A stretch of DNA of 64,000 nucleotides from Cerrena zonata. Taxonomy: Eukaryota > Basidiomycota > Agaricomycetes > Polyporales > Cerrenaceae. The translations under genes were made by a program, and so were the position numbers. Each line of letters starts with the position of its first letter. Positions within the stretch are counted from its first letter, which is position 1. The stretch lies in assembly GCA_038087015.1 (NCBI GenBank), contig JASBNA010000001.1, positions 682,001-746,000 of the forward strand, read 5' to 3'. Below are positions 1-12,524 of the stretch, one piece after another. The notes under the pieces were generated by a model, which searched no databases, was not told the origin of the DNA, and saw nothing but the letters and a program-made list of their open reading frames with translations.

Positions 1-967
1 TACCGTGAACGGCAGCTCCAAGTTGGCCATGGCCTGGCCCAACGGCGACTCTACCGATTTCGCCAAGTTCTCTACGAACGTTCAAGCGTACGTATCCAAG
101 GCGTTTTCGACGATCATATAATTTACTGATCTTATCCCCCAGTTACTACACATGGAGTGAAAGCTGTGTCTCCACCGATGGTGGTGTTCCTTGCATGCGC
201 ATGTTGTGGAACAACGCTGCGGACAAAGTTGCCGCCTTTAAGAAGGCTACCAGCGGTGGTCCCGTCACTGGTAAGAACATTATCCTCGGTTTCAATGAGT
301 ATGTGTAGCTCCATTTTTATCATGATTCCCACGACTGATTACCCTGAAAAAAGGGTTAATGAGCCCGGTCAAGCAAACATGTCCCCTGAAGATGCTTGTG
401 CCACCTGGAAGGATGCTATTCAACCTCTCGCTGCCAAGGGATACACCCTCGGTGCTCCTTGCAGCAGCGGTAACCCTAACGGTATTACCTGGATGAAGAA
501 GTTCTTCGAGTGCTGCGCAGACTGCACCATTGACTTCATGACTGTCCACTGGTACGATATTGACCTCGACAACTTCAAGAGCTGGGTCCAGCAATGGCAC
601 GATGACTTCGGTAACCGTGATGTCATGGTCACCGAATTCGCTGTTCAGGTACGTTCCTTAATTTTACGAAACCAAATTTCGGCATTCATGTATTTCAATC
701 TTTTAGAACTTCAACGGTGGCGCCCAGAGGGATTTGGGCTTCATTATGAACTTCCACAAGGAAGCCGCTGCCTGGGCCAAAACACAACCCTGGTTGAAGG
801 CTCTCGCTCCCTTCGGTATGAAAGTTCTTTCTTCGAAAGACGACATTTGCTGACAAACATTTGTAGGTGTCATGCGCGACATGCAGGGTGTCAACACTGC
901 CAACCAGCTCATGAACAGCGACGGCTCTTTGACTGATCTTGCCTGGCAGATCTACAACGAATACTAA
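1..967 (+). CDS. Glycoside hydrolase family 128 (Asl1-type) beta-glucanase, 5' partial
   Basis: The 3' part of a secreted fungal beta-glucanase of the GH128 (alkali-sensitive linkage protein 1-like) family, which acts on cell-wall glucans. The N-terminus lies outside the window. Five exons are readable: 1-88, about 142-299, 355-648, 706-815 and about 867-967, with GT..AG introns of roughly 50 nt. In the family the acid/base glutamate sits in an NEP motif; here ILGFNE is split from NEPGQ by an intron, giving FNEVNEPGQ. The nucleophile glutamate would be in MVTEFAVQ. The substrate-binding strand DFMTVHWYD and the C-terminal NFNGGAQRDLGFIM are also present. The ORF ends with TAA at 965-967. No lesion is visible. 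Family assignment is confident; exact substrate (beta-1,3-glucan is typical) is inferred. Confidence 0.85.
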
Positions 968-1389
968 ATGTATTCCACACGGGTTTTACCCTAAGAACGT
1001 TTCCTCTATACCCTAAATTCTTGTGATTCATTCTGCGGGACCGTGGAGCGGCTGGTCAGGTTGATTCGTCTGGTGTCTCGTGGTGTCTGCACATCTAGGG
1101 CTGTGCTTCTAGTATCCCTAATTCCATTCTACTATCTCACAGCTTTTGTTAGTCGGTTGAAGCTTAGATTGCGAGGTGTTGAATATATTGTGCTCTCTTT
1201 GTAGCTTGACAGTTTTAGCGCCGCGTGTGTTTGTGAACGATTGCTTCGATTTGCTTGAACTTCATCGACGTCACACGTTGTGCGTCGGTCTCAGTGTCCG
1301 ATATTCGATTGTTTCATGATCTGGTCCCACGATGTTCTGCTCGTAAATCATGCTCACACTCACTTGCTACCGTTTGGAATGATACCGCC
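968..1389. other. Intergenic region between tandem + strand genes
   Basis: A 422-nt gap containing the 3' untranslated part of the GH128 gene and the promoter of the following gene. The sequence is pyrimidine-rich near 1190-1390. I see no convincing ORF, RNA gene or repeat. Confidence 0.5.
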
Positions 1390-2656
1390 ATGTCAGTAAA
1401 GCTTTCCCCAACGATCAAGCACCTCTTGACTTTGAAGAATCCTAACGTTCCCCCCGCACCTTCCCTCTCGAAGCTGTATGGCGTTTTGAAGTCAACGTAC
1501 AATGACGCAAGACAGAAACAAGCTGACCAAGGGGTGGTTGACCCTGACGGTACGTGTATCAAGTAGGGAAAGTTGGTGAGATGCTGACTGATTGTTCGGT
1601 GTACTAGACATCTTCCCTGTTGACCGCAAATTCGCCGACATCCATAGGCCATCTCTACCAGTTCACGACACGAGCTGACCCAGAAGTTGCATCCACGAGA
1701 TTGGCCGTTTCTGAAGCCGTGGGTAAGGCCGCTCTGATACGAGAGGCTGCTCTAAAGAGTACCATCTTCGTCGGTGTTCCGAGGGTAAGTCCTACACAGG
1801 GATTTCTGATCCAAAGATAGACCTTTTGATTGATTGGTCATTTTTTCCGAACAGACCATTCTTTCGCTTGCAGGGCTGCATGCCGTTCTCGAAGATGATG
1901 TGAAAGCGGGTTTACGGACAGAGACAAAGAGGTTTGTATTGCACTTTCATCTCAGTTATGAGTCATTGTGCGAATATGAAAAGTTGGTGCATGTATACTG
2001 ACGTCAATCCAATTCAATCAGGCGGCCCACCCGTGAAAATATCGATGAGATTCAAGCGAGAGGGAAAGCATTGTGGACTTCTATCTATACGCCTCACGCG
2101 GAGAAACTACACGACAAGCTTGGTGCCTATCACCCAGACTTCATAGGTACGTGTTCTTCCTTCCGTTTCCCTTCTCCACTTCGATCTGTGGTACAGCACT
2201 TCTTGGATTCTGTCGACCTTTCTCCGCTGGTCCAATTCAACGGCACGGTGCACATCATTCCGTGTCGTCGCGTAAAGTCTATCACGGGCTTCTCATTGTC
2301 CTTCATAGAAACCATTCAATCGATTACTGACACCACTTTAAGAATTTATTATACAAGCATACGGATCGGTCTTGGCCCCCATGCCCGGAGGGGAAAGTGA
2401 ACAAGGTAATCTCAGTAGAGCCCTAGGTTCGGTCGTAGGTATCGCTTGTCTCCGAGCGGAGGGTGGCGTAAGCCCTCAGCTGGTCAGCCATGTCTTCGGT
2501 CTGTTGAAGGCACGCGACGTCAAGGGATTGTCGGAAGAAGATTACTGGCTGGCTAGTGATGAAGGAACTGAATGGGTCATTCGTACCGTAGACCAGATCT
2601 TGGATGTGGTTAAGCCGGAGCTCGGACAGAACGACCAAGTCACGGCGAAATTATGA
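1390..2656 (+). CDS. AhpD-like / carboxymuconolactone-decarboxylase-fold protein
   Basis: A four-exon gene encoding a roughly 250-residue all-helical protein that looks like the fungal AhpD-like family (often annotated as peroxidase-like). Exons run 1390-1549, 1648-1784, 1855-1931, 2022-2146 and 2343-2656; splice phases fit throughout, for example GVVDPD joined to GHLYQFTTR. The first ATG gives MSVKLSPTIKHLL. Conserved-looking segments are KSTIFVGVPRTILSLAGLHA (mid-protein helix) and EFIIQAYGSVLAPMPG, followed by GNLSRALGSVVGIACLRAEG. The classic CxxC of bacterial AhpD is not evident, so a peroxidase role is doubtful. There is no signal peptide. Function remains unknown; the fold call is from pattern recognition only. 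Confidence 0.6.
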
Positions 2657-3043
2657 AGTAGACTCTTACGTCTTGTCCTAGGATTTGTAGAGGACAGGGA
2701 AGGTTTAAATGAATGGATTATTTGGACTCGGATTTTGCCCACCGGAACACAGTGCCCTTTCTCAGAGTCAGACTAGCCGCTCGACGGTGCGCTTGATATA
2801 GGCATGGCCGGTTGACCAGGAACGTACAGGGGGGAAGCAACATTGCATCGCTTTACTGTTTGTCTCACGATCTAGCGGAAAATTCTAGCTTCGAACTTGC
2901 ATTGAGGCGGGAAGAAACTATTGTACACAGATATACATGCGGAACTAGCGAGGCACTACCAATATTACATTTTAGCATCCGCGAGCAATTAGGTCAATAA
3001 AATCAATAGAAAAAATAATGATCGAGGAGCGTGTTCAGAAGGT
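2657..3043. other. Convergent intergenic region
   Basis: A 387-nt gap between two converging genes, carrying their 3' untranslated regions. It includes AATAAA-like AT-rich sequence around 2995-3020. No gene is supported here. Confidence 0.5.
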
Positions 3044-3881
3044 TCAGAGCCCAAATGCCATCACAAACCGGTACAGCATAGCTGTCACAGTCACAGTGTC
3101 CATGAGAGGAGGGTGCATCTGGAGATTTACAATGAGGCGATCTGACCGAGAACCAGGGATGTTTACTCACAACAATACCTGCACCGGCGGAACGGCAGAA
3201 GTGCAGTTCCCCATATACGTCGCCGAGATTGTAGCGAACTGGGCGGACGGGGCGATAGAAAGCGATCACGTTGCTGTTGTGGTCTTCGAGCTAAGGGGAA
3301 TGCGTGTGTTATTTTTCATTTTAGTTTAAAAAATACAATAAAAATGGGATACATACAACTATATCAGCATACTGGTTGCCACTCGGTCGCCATCGGTACT
3401 GATATCCATCAGGGCCGTTGAAGACCCGGTAGTCTGGCTACAGCCAATTTAAGCAATTTAAAATGTTTCTGAGTGACGTCAAGGCGTACAGGAGAACCAG
3501 GTTGGTGGCGAACAAGGTCAGACATGGGAAGTGTACTCTAGATGCCGGCGGTCAGCCAAAAGAGAGTCAAAGTGAAAATGAAGATGGAGCAGACCTTGCC
3601 AATGACGGCTCGGCCAAGTCCACCATTGGAAGCCCATTCAAGCTTCGCGACCCGATCCTCCTTGTTGGCTCGGATCGCGCGCCATAGTGTCGTTACGCTG
3701 TTCCCTTGAGCGTTGTTTTCTGTCTGAAATTAAAAAATTGTAAGACGCCGGAGGACAATGTCGGTGGGGGACATGTGCATCGTACCTGGAACCGATAGAG
3801 GACACCGTAACTACTGAACAGTTGACTTTGTCGGGGATCTTGATTGGTCCAAGACAGTATCTCATTAGCGGCGTTGGACAT
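3044..3881 (-). CDS. DUF6593 domain protein
   Basis: A minus-strand gene of five or six short exons encoding a basidiomycete DUF6593 protein of unknown function. The start is ATG at 3881-3879 (MSNAANEILSWTNQD). The exon ends at LYRFQ (3786), then follow TENNAQGNSVTTLWRAI, KLEWASNGGLGRAVIGK, DYRVFNGPDGYQYRWRPSG, LEDHNSNVIAFYRP and finally VMHPPLMDTVTVTAMLYRF, ending in TGA at 3046-3044. The YQYRWR block and the C-terminal D-x-(V/I)-x-x-T helix are the hallmarks of this family. An in-frame alternative start further upstream (MNTLYSLLYV at 4073) is possible, but the shorter start fits the usual family length. No catalytic residues are known for the family. Exon borders in the middle are approximate. 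Confidence 0.7.
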
Positions 3882-5297
3882 ATCGGTGTTGGATACTTTG
3901 TAGTGAGAGTCGATGTCGGCGAGGACAAGTGCCGGTTGGTTGAGCTGGAAGAAATTTGAGGATGCAGCAAAGACTCTTATATCATGGAAAAATCTGGGAT
4001 ATCCGTTGATGGTGATTTTCGATCGGGAACGTGTACTCGGTGACACATAGAGTAATGAATACAAAGTATTCAACGTGGGCGTGAAGAAGGATACGATTCA
4101 TGATCTTGACAGACCGAGCCTTGTTCAGTGGAGTGGAGGTCCGATGCTGCATGCAGAATCTGCCATCTGCTAGGAAAATCGAGGAACACGAGGAGGAGTA
4201 AGCGCTGTCGTATTCCATGAGATTTACAGGAAAAGACTGAGACGCGGCAGGGTAGGTCAAACCATTTTTGCACACCTGAACAAAATCGAAGATGACATTT
4301 GTCCACAAGGGCTCCTCGGATGGTATTATTGGCAGGGAAGACTACAAGCGACGGCATTCGTTGCAGATGGCGCTGCGGAGGCGAATGCCATGTAGAAACA
4401 AAACAAATCCATTTCGAGTTCTTTTCCAGGCATTTCGCTGGTTATGCCCCCTCAGGCGTCCACGCCTGCACGAGGTAAGAAGACATCTTGATAAGGCAGC
4501 TCAGACGCAAGGCATGGGATCGACAAGGGAATAGTACCCGAATACTGCCAGGTGCTTCCCGGATGAGTGGTTCAGCTGGACACAGCGTGGATAAGGCGTG
4601 TCTAAGCTGCCATACGCAGTACAAAGGGTGAAGGAGATAAGGTAGGTTTGACCAAGACAGTTCATCTTCGACCGGTAGTCGTGTCGTCTTTGAGTTCAAC
4701 TTTGCGTAAGACGTCGAGCCCCTGTGGAGGCCCATGTGGGACAAAACGGTCGTGGTGACCACGCCAAGTTGTATTCCGTTAAGGAAACTCTGGCCAGCAG
4801 TGATGGAGAGTTCAATAAGAGAGAGTTACTCGACCGCTCAACAAACCCTTCAACTGCCGAATTGGTATAACCCTTCTAGTACTCAGGCTATATTCTGATG
4901 CTTACGCAAAGTGCAACTTTGTTCCCTTGAACCTTATACTCTCCCGACAAGGCGTTCATCAGTGAGCTCATTGCCGCCCGGGACACATTGTACATGTACG
5001 AAAGTTACGAAGCCTACCAATGACCGCTACAGTGTTGTGTAACGCGATTCATCGGATTCAGTACTTGTAAACAGTCATGGAGACCAATGGCCACGGATTA
5101 TTGTGATAAGTAGTATACAAACCAAGGACACCAGGCACGTCTATGGGCACCTGAAGGTCGTGCATGAGCAGCATAATGAGCTCCGGACTGAGAAACTGTA
5201 TGTACATTGGGCGATAATCAATCATCTTGAGTGGACACGCCTCTCGAATTGCACATGAACAGACGCACAATGAAGAATTCTAAGTCGGAGATTCGGC
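3882..5297. other. 1.4-kb region without a supported gene; weak traces of a decayed membrane-protein gene on the minus strand
   Basis: Minus-strand fragments at 4830-4440 (FLNGIQLGVVTTTVLSHMG) and 4310-4000 (PLNKARSVKIMNRILLHAH) faintly resemble the start and the arginine-rich loop of fungal seven-helix DUF6534 proteins. They lie in different frames, are interrupted by stops, and lack a start that can be joined. This could be a decayed paralogue or chance. Nothing else, including RNA genes or tandem repeats, is visible. Confidence 0.15.
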
Positions 5298-5804
5298 CTA
5301 CGGCACGACCTTCACCCCCAGTGTCCTAGCAGTTCCAACAACTGTGCTGGCAATAGCTTCCAGCCGAAGGTGCTTCAGATGTTCATCTGTCGCTTTAATT
5401 TTGGCAATTTCGTACACGTGTTTGAGGCTAACAGTGCCAACAAACTCGTGTCCAGGTTTTCCGGTACCTTTCTCGATGCCTGCGGCTTTTTTCAAGAAAT
5501 AGGATGTCGGAGGTGTCTTGGTAATAAACGTAAAGGAGCGATCAGGTTGCACGGTAATGAGAGTTGGTGTTGGAACGCCGGGTTCTATATGCGCTGTACG
5601 TGCGTTGAATTCTTTACAGAAGTCCATGGATTTGACACCGCGAGCACCGAGAGCAGGGCCAACGGGTGGTGTGGGTGCCGCTTTCCCTGCTGATATCAAT
5701 ATCCTCTGGAGACACGTATGAGAGCGTATGTCTAGCAGCGGAAACGCGGTTTACAAAACACTTACAACAATTTGGGCTTTCGCCTGCATAGCACCCTTTG
5801 ACAT
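5298..5804 (-). CDS. MRPL19: Mitochondrial large-subunit ribosomal protein uL11m
   Basis: Encodes the mitochondrial L11 protein, which forms the GTPase-associated stalk base of the mitoribosome by binding 21S rRNA. Two exons: 5804-5766 (MSKGAMQAKAQIV) and 5705-5298, separated by a 60-nt intron (GTAAGT..CTCCAG). The joined protein is about 148 residues, typical for the family. The N-terminal motif APTPPVGPALGARGVK followed by MDFCKEFNART is the classic L11 signature, and the C-terminal domain has the ASTVVGTARTLGVKVV helix. There is no long targeting peptide, as is common for this family. It is divergently transcribed from the aminopeptidase gene, sharing a roughly 300-bp upstream region. The symbol follows the yeast name (yeast Mrpl19 is the L11 homologue). 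Confidence 0.93.
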
Positions 5805-6102
5805 TGTAGCAGAGTCCTTGAAGAGATGAGAGCAGCGTTGCTAAGTGTGGAAGCTTTGAATTCCACGACCAAAAGAGTAAATGGAAGTCGCCAGGAGCAA
5901 GACCAGTTCAAGGAAGAGTGCCAGTGAGTGCTTGTATTTTGGTTTCCGACAGGCTGGAATGGGCGCCTAGATGTGATCGGCTCCCTTCCTCAACTACATA
6001 TGCCTTTTCGGGACGCTTACGAGTTCCAGCACAGCATCGTCCAAGTTGCAGTGGTAACGACGTGTTCAACAACAGTGACTTGCTCTATTCTATACGGTCG
6101 CC
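5805..6102. promoter_or_regulatory. Shared divergent promoter region (uL11m / aminopeptidase)
   Basis: 298 nt between two divergent start codons must contain both promoters. No clear TATA box is seen for the ribosomal gene; ACAGTGACTTGCTCTATTC lies just upstream of the aminopeptidase ATG and is pyrimidine-rich, as is common at basidiomycete transcription starts. Confidence 0.4.
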
Positions 6103-8166
6103 ATGAGAGCATTCACTATTATTCTTGCTTTTGTTTCTGCAGCTCTCGCAAACCCTCTCTTGTTTGCAGACTCTCAACAAACCCCTCTTGGTAACCAACA
6201 AACAACATATCCCGGGTTTGATGTTGACCTCAATGAGCGTCGCCTAATTCAATTGGAGGGCCAGCAACCTGTCTGGCTTACAGAACTTGACAAGGTGCAC
6301 TATTCCTGAAACTGCCTTTTGCTGTTCGGAATTCTGATTCATATCTGATTCGTATCTTCGTAGATAAATCTGAAGGCTCAGGGTGTCGGCTTCTTCGATA
6401 TGTGATTCCTTTCTATTTCTCGCATTCGTCTGCCATTTTGAGCTCGTTATTCTCTGATCGGTAGCACAGATACCCCTTCCCTTGGCCTCGCGAACAGCCT
6501 TCGCTCTGATTTGAAGCGTATGTACTTCGTTGCCAGCTCACGGCGATCCTATTATGACAACGTTTCTCAGCACAATTCCCTACACCTAATGCATCTGACC
6601 TCGTTATCCCCGTAATCAAGACCTTGTCCTCCGACGGTCCGATCCAGAATCTTAAAGATTTTACCAGTTTCAGGACTCGATGTACGTCTTATTCCATTTG
6701 AGCTGAAGTGTTCTCAGTGGCTGACCCAATTCTAGACTATCGCAGTGACGTAAATTACTTTCACTTTGAAATATGCTTGCGTGTTGTTTATGTTGACTAT
6801 TCATTGTCTTTCTCCCACAGACAGGCCGACAAAGCCAGCAATGGTTGCTATCGAAGATTTCCGAGGTAACGTAAATTCTTATTCCGCCGCCGCTCTCGCT
6901 AATCCTTCCTGGTAGATCACGTCTCTACATGCCCCCAAGTCCCTTCAGAAGCAGATTTCTATTAACGAGTTCTCGCATCCGTGGGGCCAGAATTCTATTG
7001 TGCGTGCCCTCCACCCTTTTTTTGCCCTCCCCAGTTACGAGAAGTTCTGTATCAGATTGTCAGAATCAACGGTTCGTCCGCCACTGATGATAGTATAGTC
7101 ATTGTCGGCGCTCACCAGGACAGGTACGCCCCAATCCTGAAAAGTTATGACTGCTCCAACTGACTGTCAACACATGTCTTCCATAGTACAAACATGTGGC
7201 CCTTCCTCCCCGCACCTGGTCCGTTCTTCTTCTTCTCCCTATCAGCGGTTGGGTGCTAACCCTCGTGGTAAGGTGCTGATGATGATGGATCTGGCACCGT
7301 GACCATTCTTGAGAGTTACCGTGCATTGATAGCTGCCAACTACCGCCCTACTAAGTCAGTCGAATTCCACTGGTACTCGGCAGAAGTGAGTGGTAGGGTT
7401 CTACGTACCTGTTTCATTTTCTGACGAGAAACTCTCGCGTCTGTTAGGAGGGCGGCTTGCTGGGAAGTGCCGCTGTTGCACAGGCATACGAAGCTCGCTC
7501 CGCCAACGTTTACGCCATGAGCCAGGTACACGGTTCCACCGAGCGCAATACCGGTCATTATCTAATTATTCATCTAGTTTGACATGACGGCCTGGGTAAA
7601 GAAGGGCACAAGAGAAGAGGCTGGTGTTATCACGGACTACGTGGATCTTAGGTATGCTCGATTATTGCCGGATATGTAGACAACCTTTGCTCATGCTTTG
7701 CATTGCATTTCGCTAGCTTGACGGAATTCCATAAGCAACTCATTGATGAGTATCTGGACATTCCTTGGGTCGAGACCAAATGCGGTTACGGCTGTAGTGA
7801 CCAGTAAGCTTGTTTTCCCTGGTCCTCGGATATTACTCAACCGAAACCCTTCATTTGTGTAGTGCCTCGTGGAACAAGGCCAAGTACCCTAGTGTTTTTA
7901 CCATTGGTAAGCCATTGATCTGTCTGACTCTTCCTGTCAAACTAACTCCGTTTTTTGCAGAGAGCGCGTTTGAAAATCATAGCCCCAACATTCACAGTAC
8001 CAAGGAGTAAGTGCCTATTTATTCAAACGTGTTCCATGATGATTCACCGTTTGACCTCCACAGCACCTACGATTATTCTGACGAGTTTAGCTTCTCACAT
8101 ATGTTGGAGTTCAGCAAGCTCGCAGTGGCCTTCGTCATCGAACTTGCTGGCTGGTCCAAGGAATGA
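6103..8166 (+). CDS. Secreted M28-family leucine aminopeptidase
   Basis: A many-exon gene (about 13 short exons) for an extracellular zinc aminopeptidase of family M28E. It opens with a signal peptide ([16 protein letters not shown]) and a propeptide. Metal-site segments read in order: VGAHQDS (first His, followed by [12 protein letters not shown]), GADDDGSGT (bridging and catalytic region Asp), YSAEEGGLLGS (catalytic Glu and metal Glu), QFDMTAW (Asp) and CGYGCSDHASW (last His). The C-terminus [20 protein letters not shown] is the conserved final helix of this family. The stop is TGA at 8164-8166. Splice junctions inspected keep the frame, including very small exons such as that encoding [12 protein letters not shown] (7188-7219). 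It would release N-terminal residues from peptides outside the cell. Confidence 0.88.
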
Positions 8167-8317
8167 GCGCACGGCGCACGGCGCAGAACACTACGGCTCC
8201 TATCAGATCGATTTCCCGGGCCATGTATTTTGACACTTGTTATGAGCTCCTAATGACCCTTACCGGAAAGATATCGCATGTCAGATACATTGTTATAGTC
8301 CCCGGAATACACCTATC

Positions 8318-10980
8318 CTACATAGACCTCCCTTGCCTGTGTCTCGGGTCCCCACTACAAATATCCCAACACGAGACAGAAATGTCGCCATACGCCATAA
8401 CAACATCACCGGATAGTACAGTGTGTACAGCGGCTTTCTCGTGCTTACGGGTAAGTTTTAAGATGACCTTCTGTTGGAACAAAGGTTACGTTAGCTGTTT
8501 AGTTCAATGCTTTGAGGCGCCTCAAATAGAAGAACGTACATCAACCTTCCTGATGTCCCAGACGCAGACGGCACCATCGCCATACCCACGTGCATAATGG
8601 TACCCTTCTACGGAACCCTTGTGGAAGAATCGTCCAGGCCGTTTATTCAGGTTCTTGCTGGGTTCGCGATAGCCGAAATCCAAACAAGGTTTCCGACTAA
8701 ACCCACCTTTACGCGTGTCGTAGAGCGCAATTTGACTATCGAGATGGTCCAGCTGACACAAATGAATGGTACGTCTCATTGTAATTTAGTAAACACCGAC
8801 ATACCTCAAGGGAGACAAGTGACTCATTAGAAGAATTCACATGGATTTGAACGAGCGGATTAGAGAGATTATCCCACCCCCGAATGTGGCCAGATGGTAA
8901 ATGTGTCGTATGTATCCGTTTCCCCCCACCGGAAAACAGCAGATCATCCTGAGCGCGGAAAGCAATGGCTTGCACCTCCGTTGGATATGATGCAGCCACT
9001 TCCCTTGATTTACCCTGATACCCCTCCTCTACGGACGTTATTGTCCACAAACGTATGCTTCGGTCTTGACCACCTGACAGAAACTGCATGCGATCGCCTC
9101 GCAAAGAGCACAGCGCTGTTATTCCTCTAGACGGCCGTGCAAATCCCGAGGAGTTACTTTCATTTACTTTGCCGAAACCTCGATGAAGGATATCAATACG
9201 TCTAGGCTGCCTCTCAGTTTAGCACAAGACTGTTAATTAATGTTGGAATATGAGTATTACTTACTTTCGTTTCATCTATGGGTACCAGCGAAACCTTAGG
9301 ATTGTTAGGACCAGCGTCATACCCGAGAACAACAATGCGATCGTTCACAAGACATGCATCAGAAACTAAACGAGTTTCTTCACAGGGTAAAGAATGACCC
9401 CTCATTCTCAGCCTGTGGAACGTTAGATTAATCTGAACAATCATCGGCATACGTATACATACCAATCGCGACGGTTGAGAAACTGAACATCTGCGCGCAT
9501 GTAAACACATGCTAAAGGTAAGGTAGTATCCGAAGGTAGAAGGAGACGGCGAGCGCGGGCATGATTAGGTTTTGGGAGTCTGACAATGAGGCCCTGTTCA
9601 CTTGCCAAACGCTCCTGGGCATAATGAGAAAGCATAGGATCCGAGTCCGAGGAAGACGCTGAATCGGAAGTTTCAGAACCACTGTATCTGCCTGAAGACG
9701 CGGATAGTGCTCTCTTTCGAAGAGATGGTTGAGAATGCGAACTTTGAGCTGGTTTGCGCCGCACCGGTGAAAGATCATCAGATGATTCTCCATCGGAACC
9801 AGAAGTTGGGCTATGTATGACACGAGTCGGACGTACGCGTACACGCTTGGTCGGTACGATTTCTTGGTCGCTACTGCTAGACTCTCGGGACGGCCTTTTA
9901 CCTGATAACCTTCGTATTTTCTGAGGTCTTATATCTTGATGATGGCTGACAGTATAAGAGGTATTCGCCGCCTTAGCCTTGTTCACAGTGTTGATGGGAT
10001 TTAGAGGTGAACCGACTCGCAAAGAAAGACTGAGCGCATCCGTAGACGGGAGTTTACCCTCGCGTTCCAATTTGGACAGTGCTTTTCGAGAAGGTTCGCC
10101 TGCTGATAGGAGATCAGCGCCATAGTTTTCAAGGTCCGAGTCTTGAAGCGATGGATTGTGTCTTGGAGAGCCAGTTTTAAAAACTTCTTCGTCTGGATTT
10201 GACGAGTCACTTTCCGAGTCCGTCTCCTCCGAGTCGTTTTCGGTGCTAGGAGTTGCTTCCGGGATAGCTACATGACCGTTACAATTGCTTGACACATAGC
10301 TTCCGTGGGTATCAGGCACCGGATTGGTGCCTTCGGCTTTCAACCTTTCCCCAGGGAGTGGAGCCTCTTGTCGTCTATCATCTGCAACTTCATCTAGACA
10401 GATAGGATCGTCTAGCAGCCCTGTCCCCGACAAGTGTGATCCAGTACCGGCTGGAAGAGAATGCCATCGGCGTTTTGGAGAAACTGATTCCTTATAGGAT
10501 CCATCGCTATAAATATTGAACGAGATATGGTAATCCGGCTGCTAATATACGATTAAGAGATACTTGCCATTGGATCAGTTGATCAGTCTCTCCATCTTCG
10601 GCGATTTCATGATCTAGAATCCTAAGGTCAGAGGAGTAGGTGAGAGTCACACGATAACATGATTATATGGCGTACCACTCAAATATAACACCATCCGGTC
10701 TACAGAGAATTGGTTAATTCAATCCTGAATAGATGGAAGAAACCCGACTCGGAAGAACCCACAATACTCTTGGCGTTCCGACAAGTCTTTTCCCAGAGTT
10801 TTTCAGTTCTCGGGATTTAGGGATAATGTAAACTTTCCATAATTCAGTGTTAGATATTCCTTTTGGGGGATTTAAACGTTCAACTCCACGGGTCTGACGT
10901 GAAGGAACACTAGCAGGACTTGCAGTACGGTATTTCTCTTCTTTCTTGATCGCCTGTGCAAGTCCACTGTATCTACGCAT
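8318..10980 (-). CDS. WD40-repeat protein with long disordered N-terminal region
   Basis: A minus-strand gene with a beta-propeller C-terminal half and a Ser/Glu-rich N-terminal half. The start is taken as ATG 10980 (MRRYSGLAQAIKKEEKYRT) because an in-frame stop lies just upstream. The large central exon (about 10470-9470) holds an acidic serine tract (STENDSEETDSESDSSNPD) and basic KRVRVRPTRV patches that may be nuclear localisation signals. WD-like units are visible as LSGGQDRSIRLWTI, FSGGGKRIHTTHLPSGH, DSQIALYDTRKGG and YGDGAVCVWDIRKV. The last exon ends SGDPRHRQGRSM with TAG at 8320-8318. The splice joining the first exon to PDGVIFEW near 10760-10700 could not be fixed with standard sites. 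Probably a scaffold; no specific orthologue recognised. Confidence 0.7.
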
Positions 10981-11799
10981 TCAGGAAACTTAGATATGTG
11001 ACGTCAGTGATGAGTTCCAAGTATGTGTTTAGTTGGTTTGTGAGAAGTATGGTTGTAAACGTGAATGGGGGGTTGGTAATAGTACCTTTTGGATGTCGAA
11101 AAACTAGAGCGAGACGGCCGCCACGCCAGACCACGCCGTTAGAAAGCCGTGTGAATTTTCTACTAGCGACCTGTCACATCCCCACCCTCCACTTGACCTA
11201 GCTCATTGACACAGGGTCATTATTGCAGATGCTGCAATCAACTCAGAACATAAAACAAAACTTACGGATCGATAATATGACCACCGTAGACAGCTCGTTT
11301 GAGACATTATTATTCTAATGTATATATAAGCACCATATACACCATATAATACCTCGCTCCACAAGAGCTGTGGCGGTTCTAATCTCTCTCCATTAATCAT
11401 CTCCTCGAAATATAAAAATGACTATCTTTAACGATATCTGACACACTTTGTGGTGGTCGCACCATGACGTTACCATAATTGGCAAGGGGATGTCTAAATT
11501 GAGCGAAATTCCATATTAATATGGTACAGGGACAGTATATTACATATTATACGCTTGTGATGTAGGGCCACCTGTATAGAAACGAATCAATGGCGATAAT
11601 TACACTCTTGTATAGCCTCTTATATTCAGAATATTCTTGAAAAAGGGTCTGCGCACGCTGGCGAAAGATATTCTACAGGACTTGCCTTTTATATCCCATC
11701 GGCTTGTGCACGGATGACGAAATTGTGAACGCTTCTCTCGAACCCGAGTCTTCGTTACTCACTTGCTCTGCATAATAACTCGCCCTAGATTTGACATCG
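10981..11799. other. Divergent intergenic region
   Basis: 819 nt between two divergent genes. It is AT-rich between 11200 and 11650 with several TATATA-like stretches, for example 11319-11330 (ATGTATATATAAG). I see no convincing coding sequence, RNA gene or repeat. It must hold the promoters of the WD40 gene and of the HIG1-like gene. Confidence 0.45.
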
Positions 11800-12314
11800 A
11801 TGGATAGAGCAAGACGGAGGCAGGATGCTGACAGAGCCTATGATGTACAAGTCAAGGCGGGTACTGAAGGCGCTCTAAGGTACACTGCACTAGGAATAGG
11901 GTTGGCAATCATGGGCCATTATACTTGGCCGTTGTTCAGGTATTACTTCGAGAATCGATTGGAATATCAGCTAATGGACGATCTTAGACGTCAGACACTC
12001 GCTTTCAAAGGATTTCTAGTTTCAGGCTGTTCGTTCTGATTACTATCCACGACTGGTGCCCCAACTAACACATTCTCTCCTAAGTCACAGTATTTGGCCT
12101 TGTGGTGTATGCAGAGAATGCGTTGCAATCCCTCGAATCAGAACAACGTTTAGTTGAGTCTGCAATCCGACGAGAGGCACGGTTAGAACTAAGCCGTCGT
12201 GGCCTGGTGCCTACCGAAACGGCCATTGCGAAATGGAGAGCGGAGAAAATGTCTCAACGAACTCAAGAGGCATCAGAAGTGCCATCAGGATCTCAGCAAC
12301 CTCGTCACGAGTAG
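11800..12314 (+). CDS. HIG1/Rcf2-like mitochondrial membrane protein
   Basis: A small three-exon gene encoding roughly 120 residues. Start ATG at 11800 (MDRARRRQDADRAYDVQ). Exon 1 ends at WPLF, a short intron (11939-11985) is removed, and after RQTLAFKGFLVSG a second intron ends at CACAG near 12088, giving LFGLVVYAENALQ. Two hydrophobic segments (ALRYTALGIGLAIMGHYTW and FLVSGLFGLVVYA) form a hairpin with a positively charged turn, the architecture of hypoxia-induced gene 1 domain proteins that associate with respiratory complexes III/IV. The C-terminal half is a charged helix (EQRLVESAIRREARLELSRR). Assignment is by topology and loose sequence pattern, so another small inner-membrane protein remains possible. 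Confidence 0.5.
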
Positions 12315-12524
12315 ACGACATAGACCTGTTAGCATCGTGACCGATTGTAGTCATAGTTCTACAGGATTAAATTTATGCGATTGCATTGAAGGTAAAAAAG
12401 CAGGATGCGTGACAACGACAAGACTAATTACAGTGTCCATGTATGAAAGTGCGATCAATTCCTGAGCCAAATATATAGAGATATTGCGATGAGAAAGAAA
12501 TCCAGTCCATTATTGATGAGATCA

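Noticed and set aside
157..936. 259-codon plus-strand ORF over the GH128 gene
   Set aside because: It reads through introns; only part of it coincides with the true exons.
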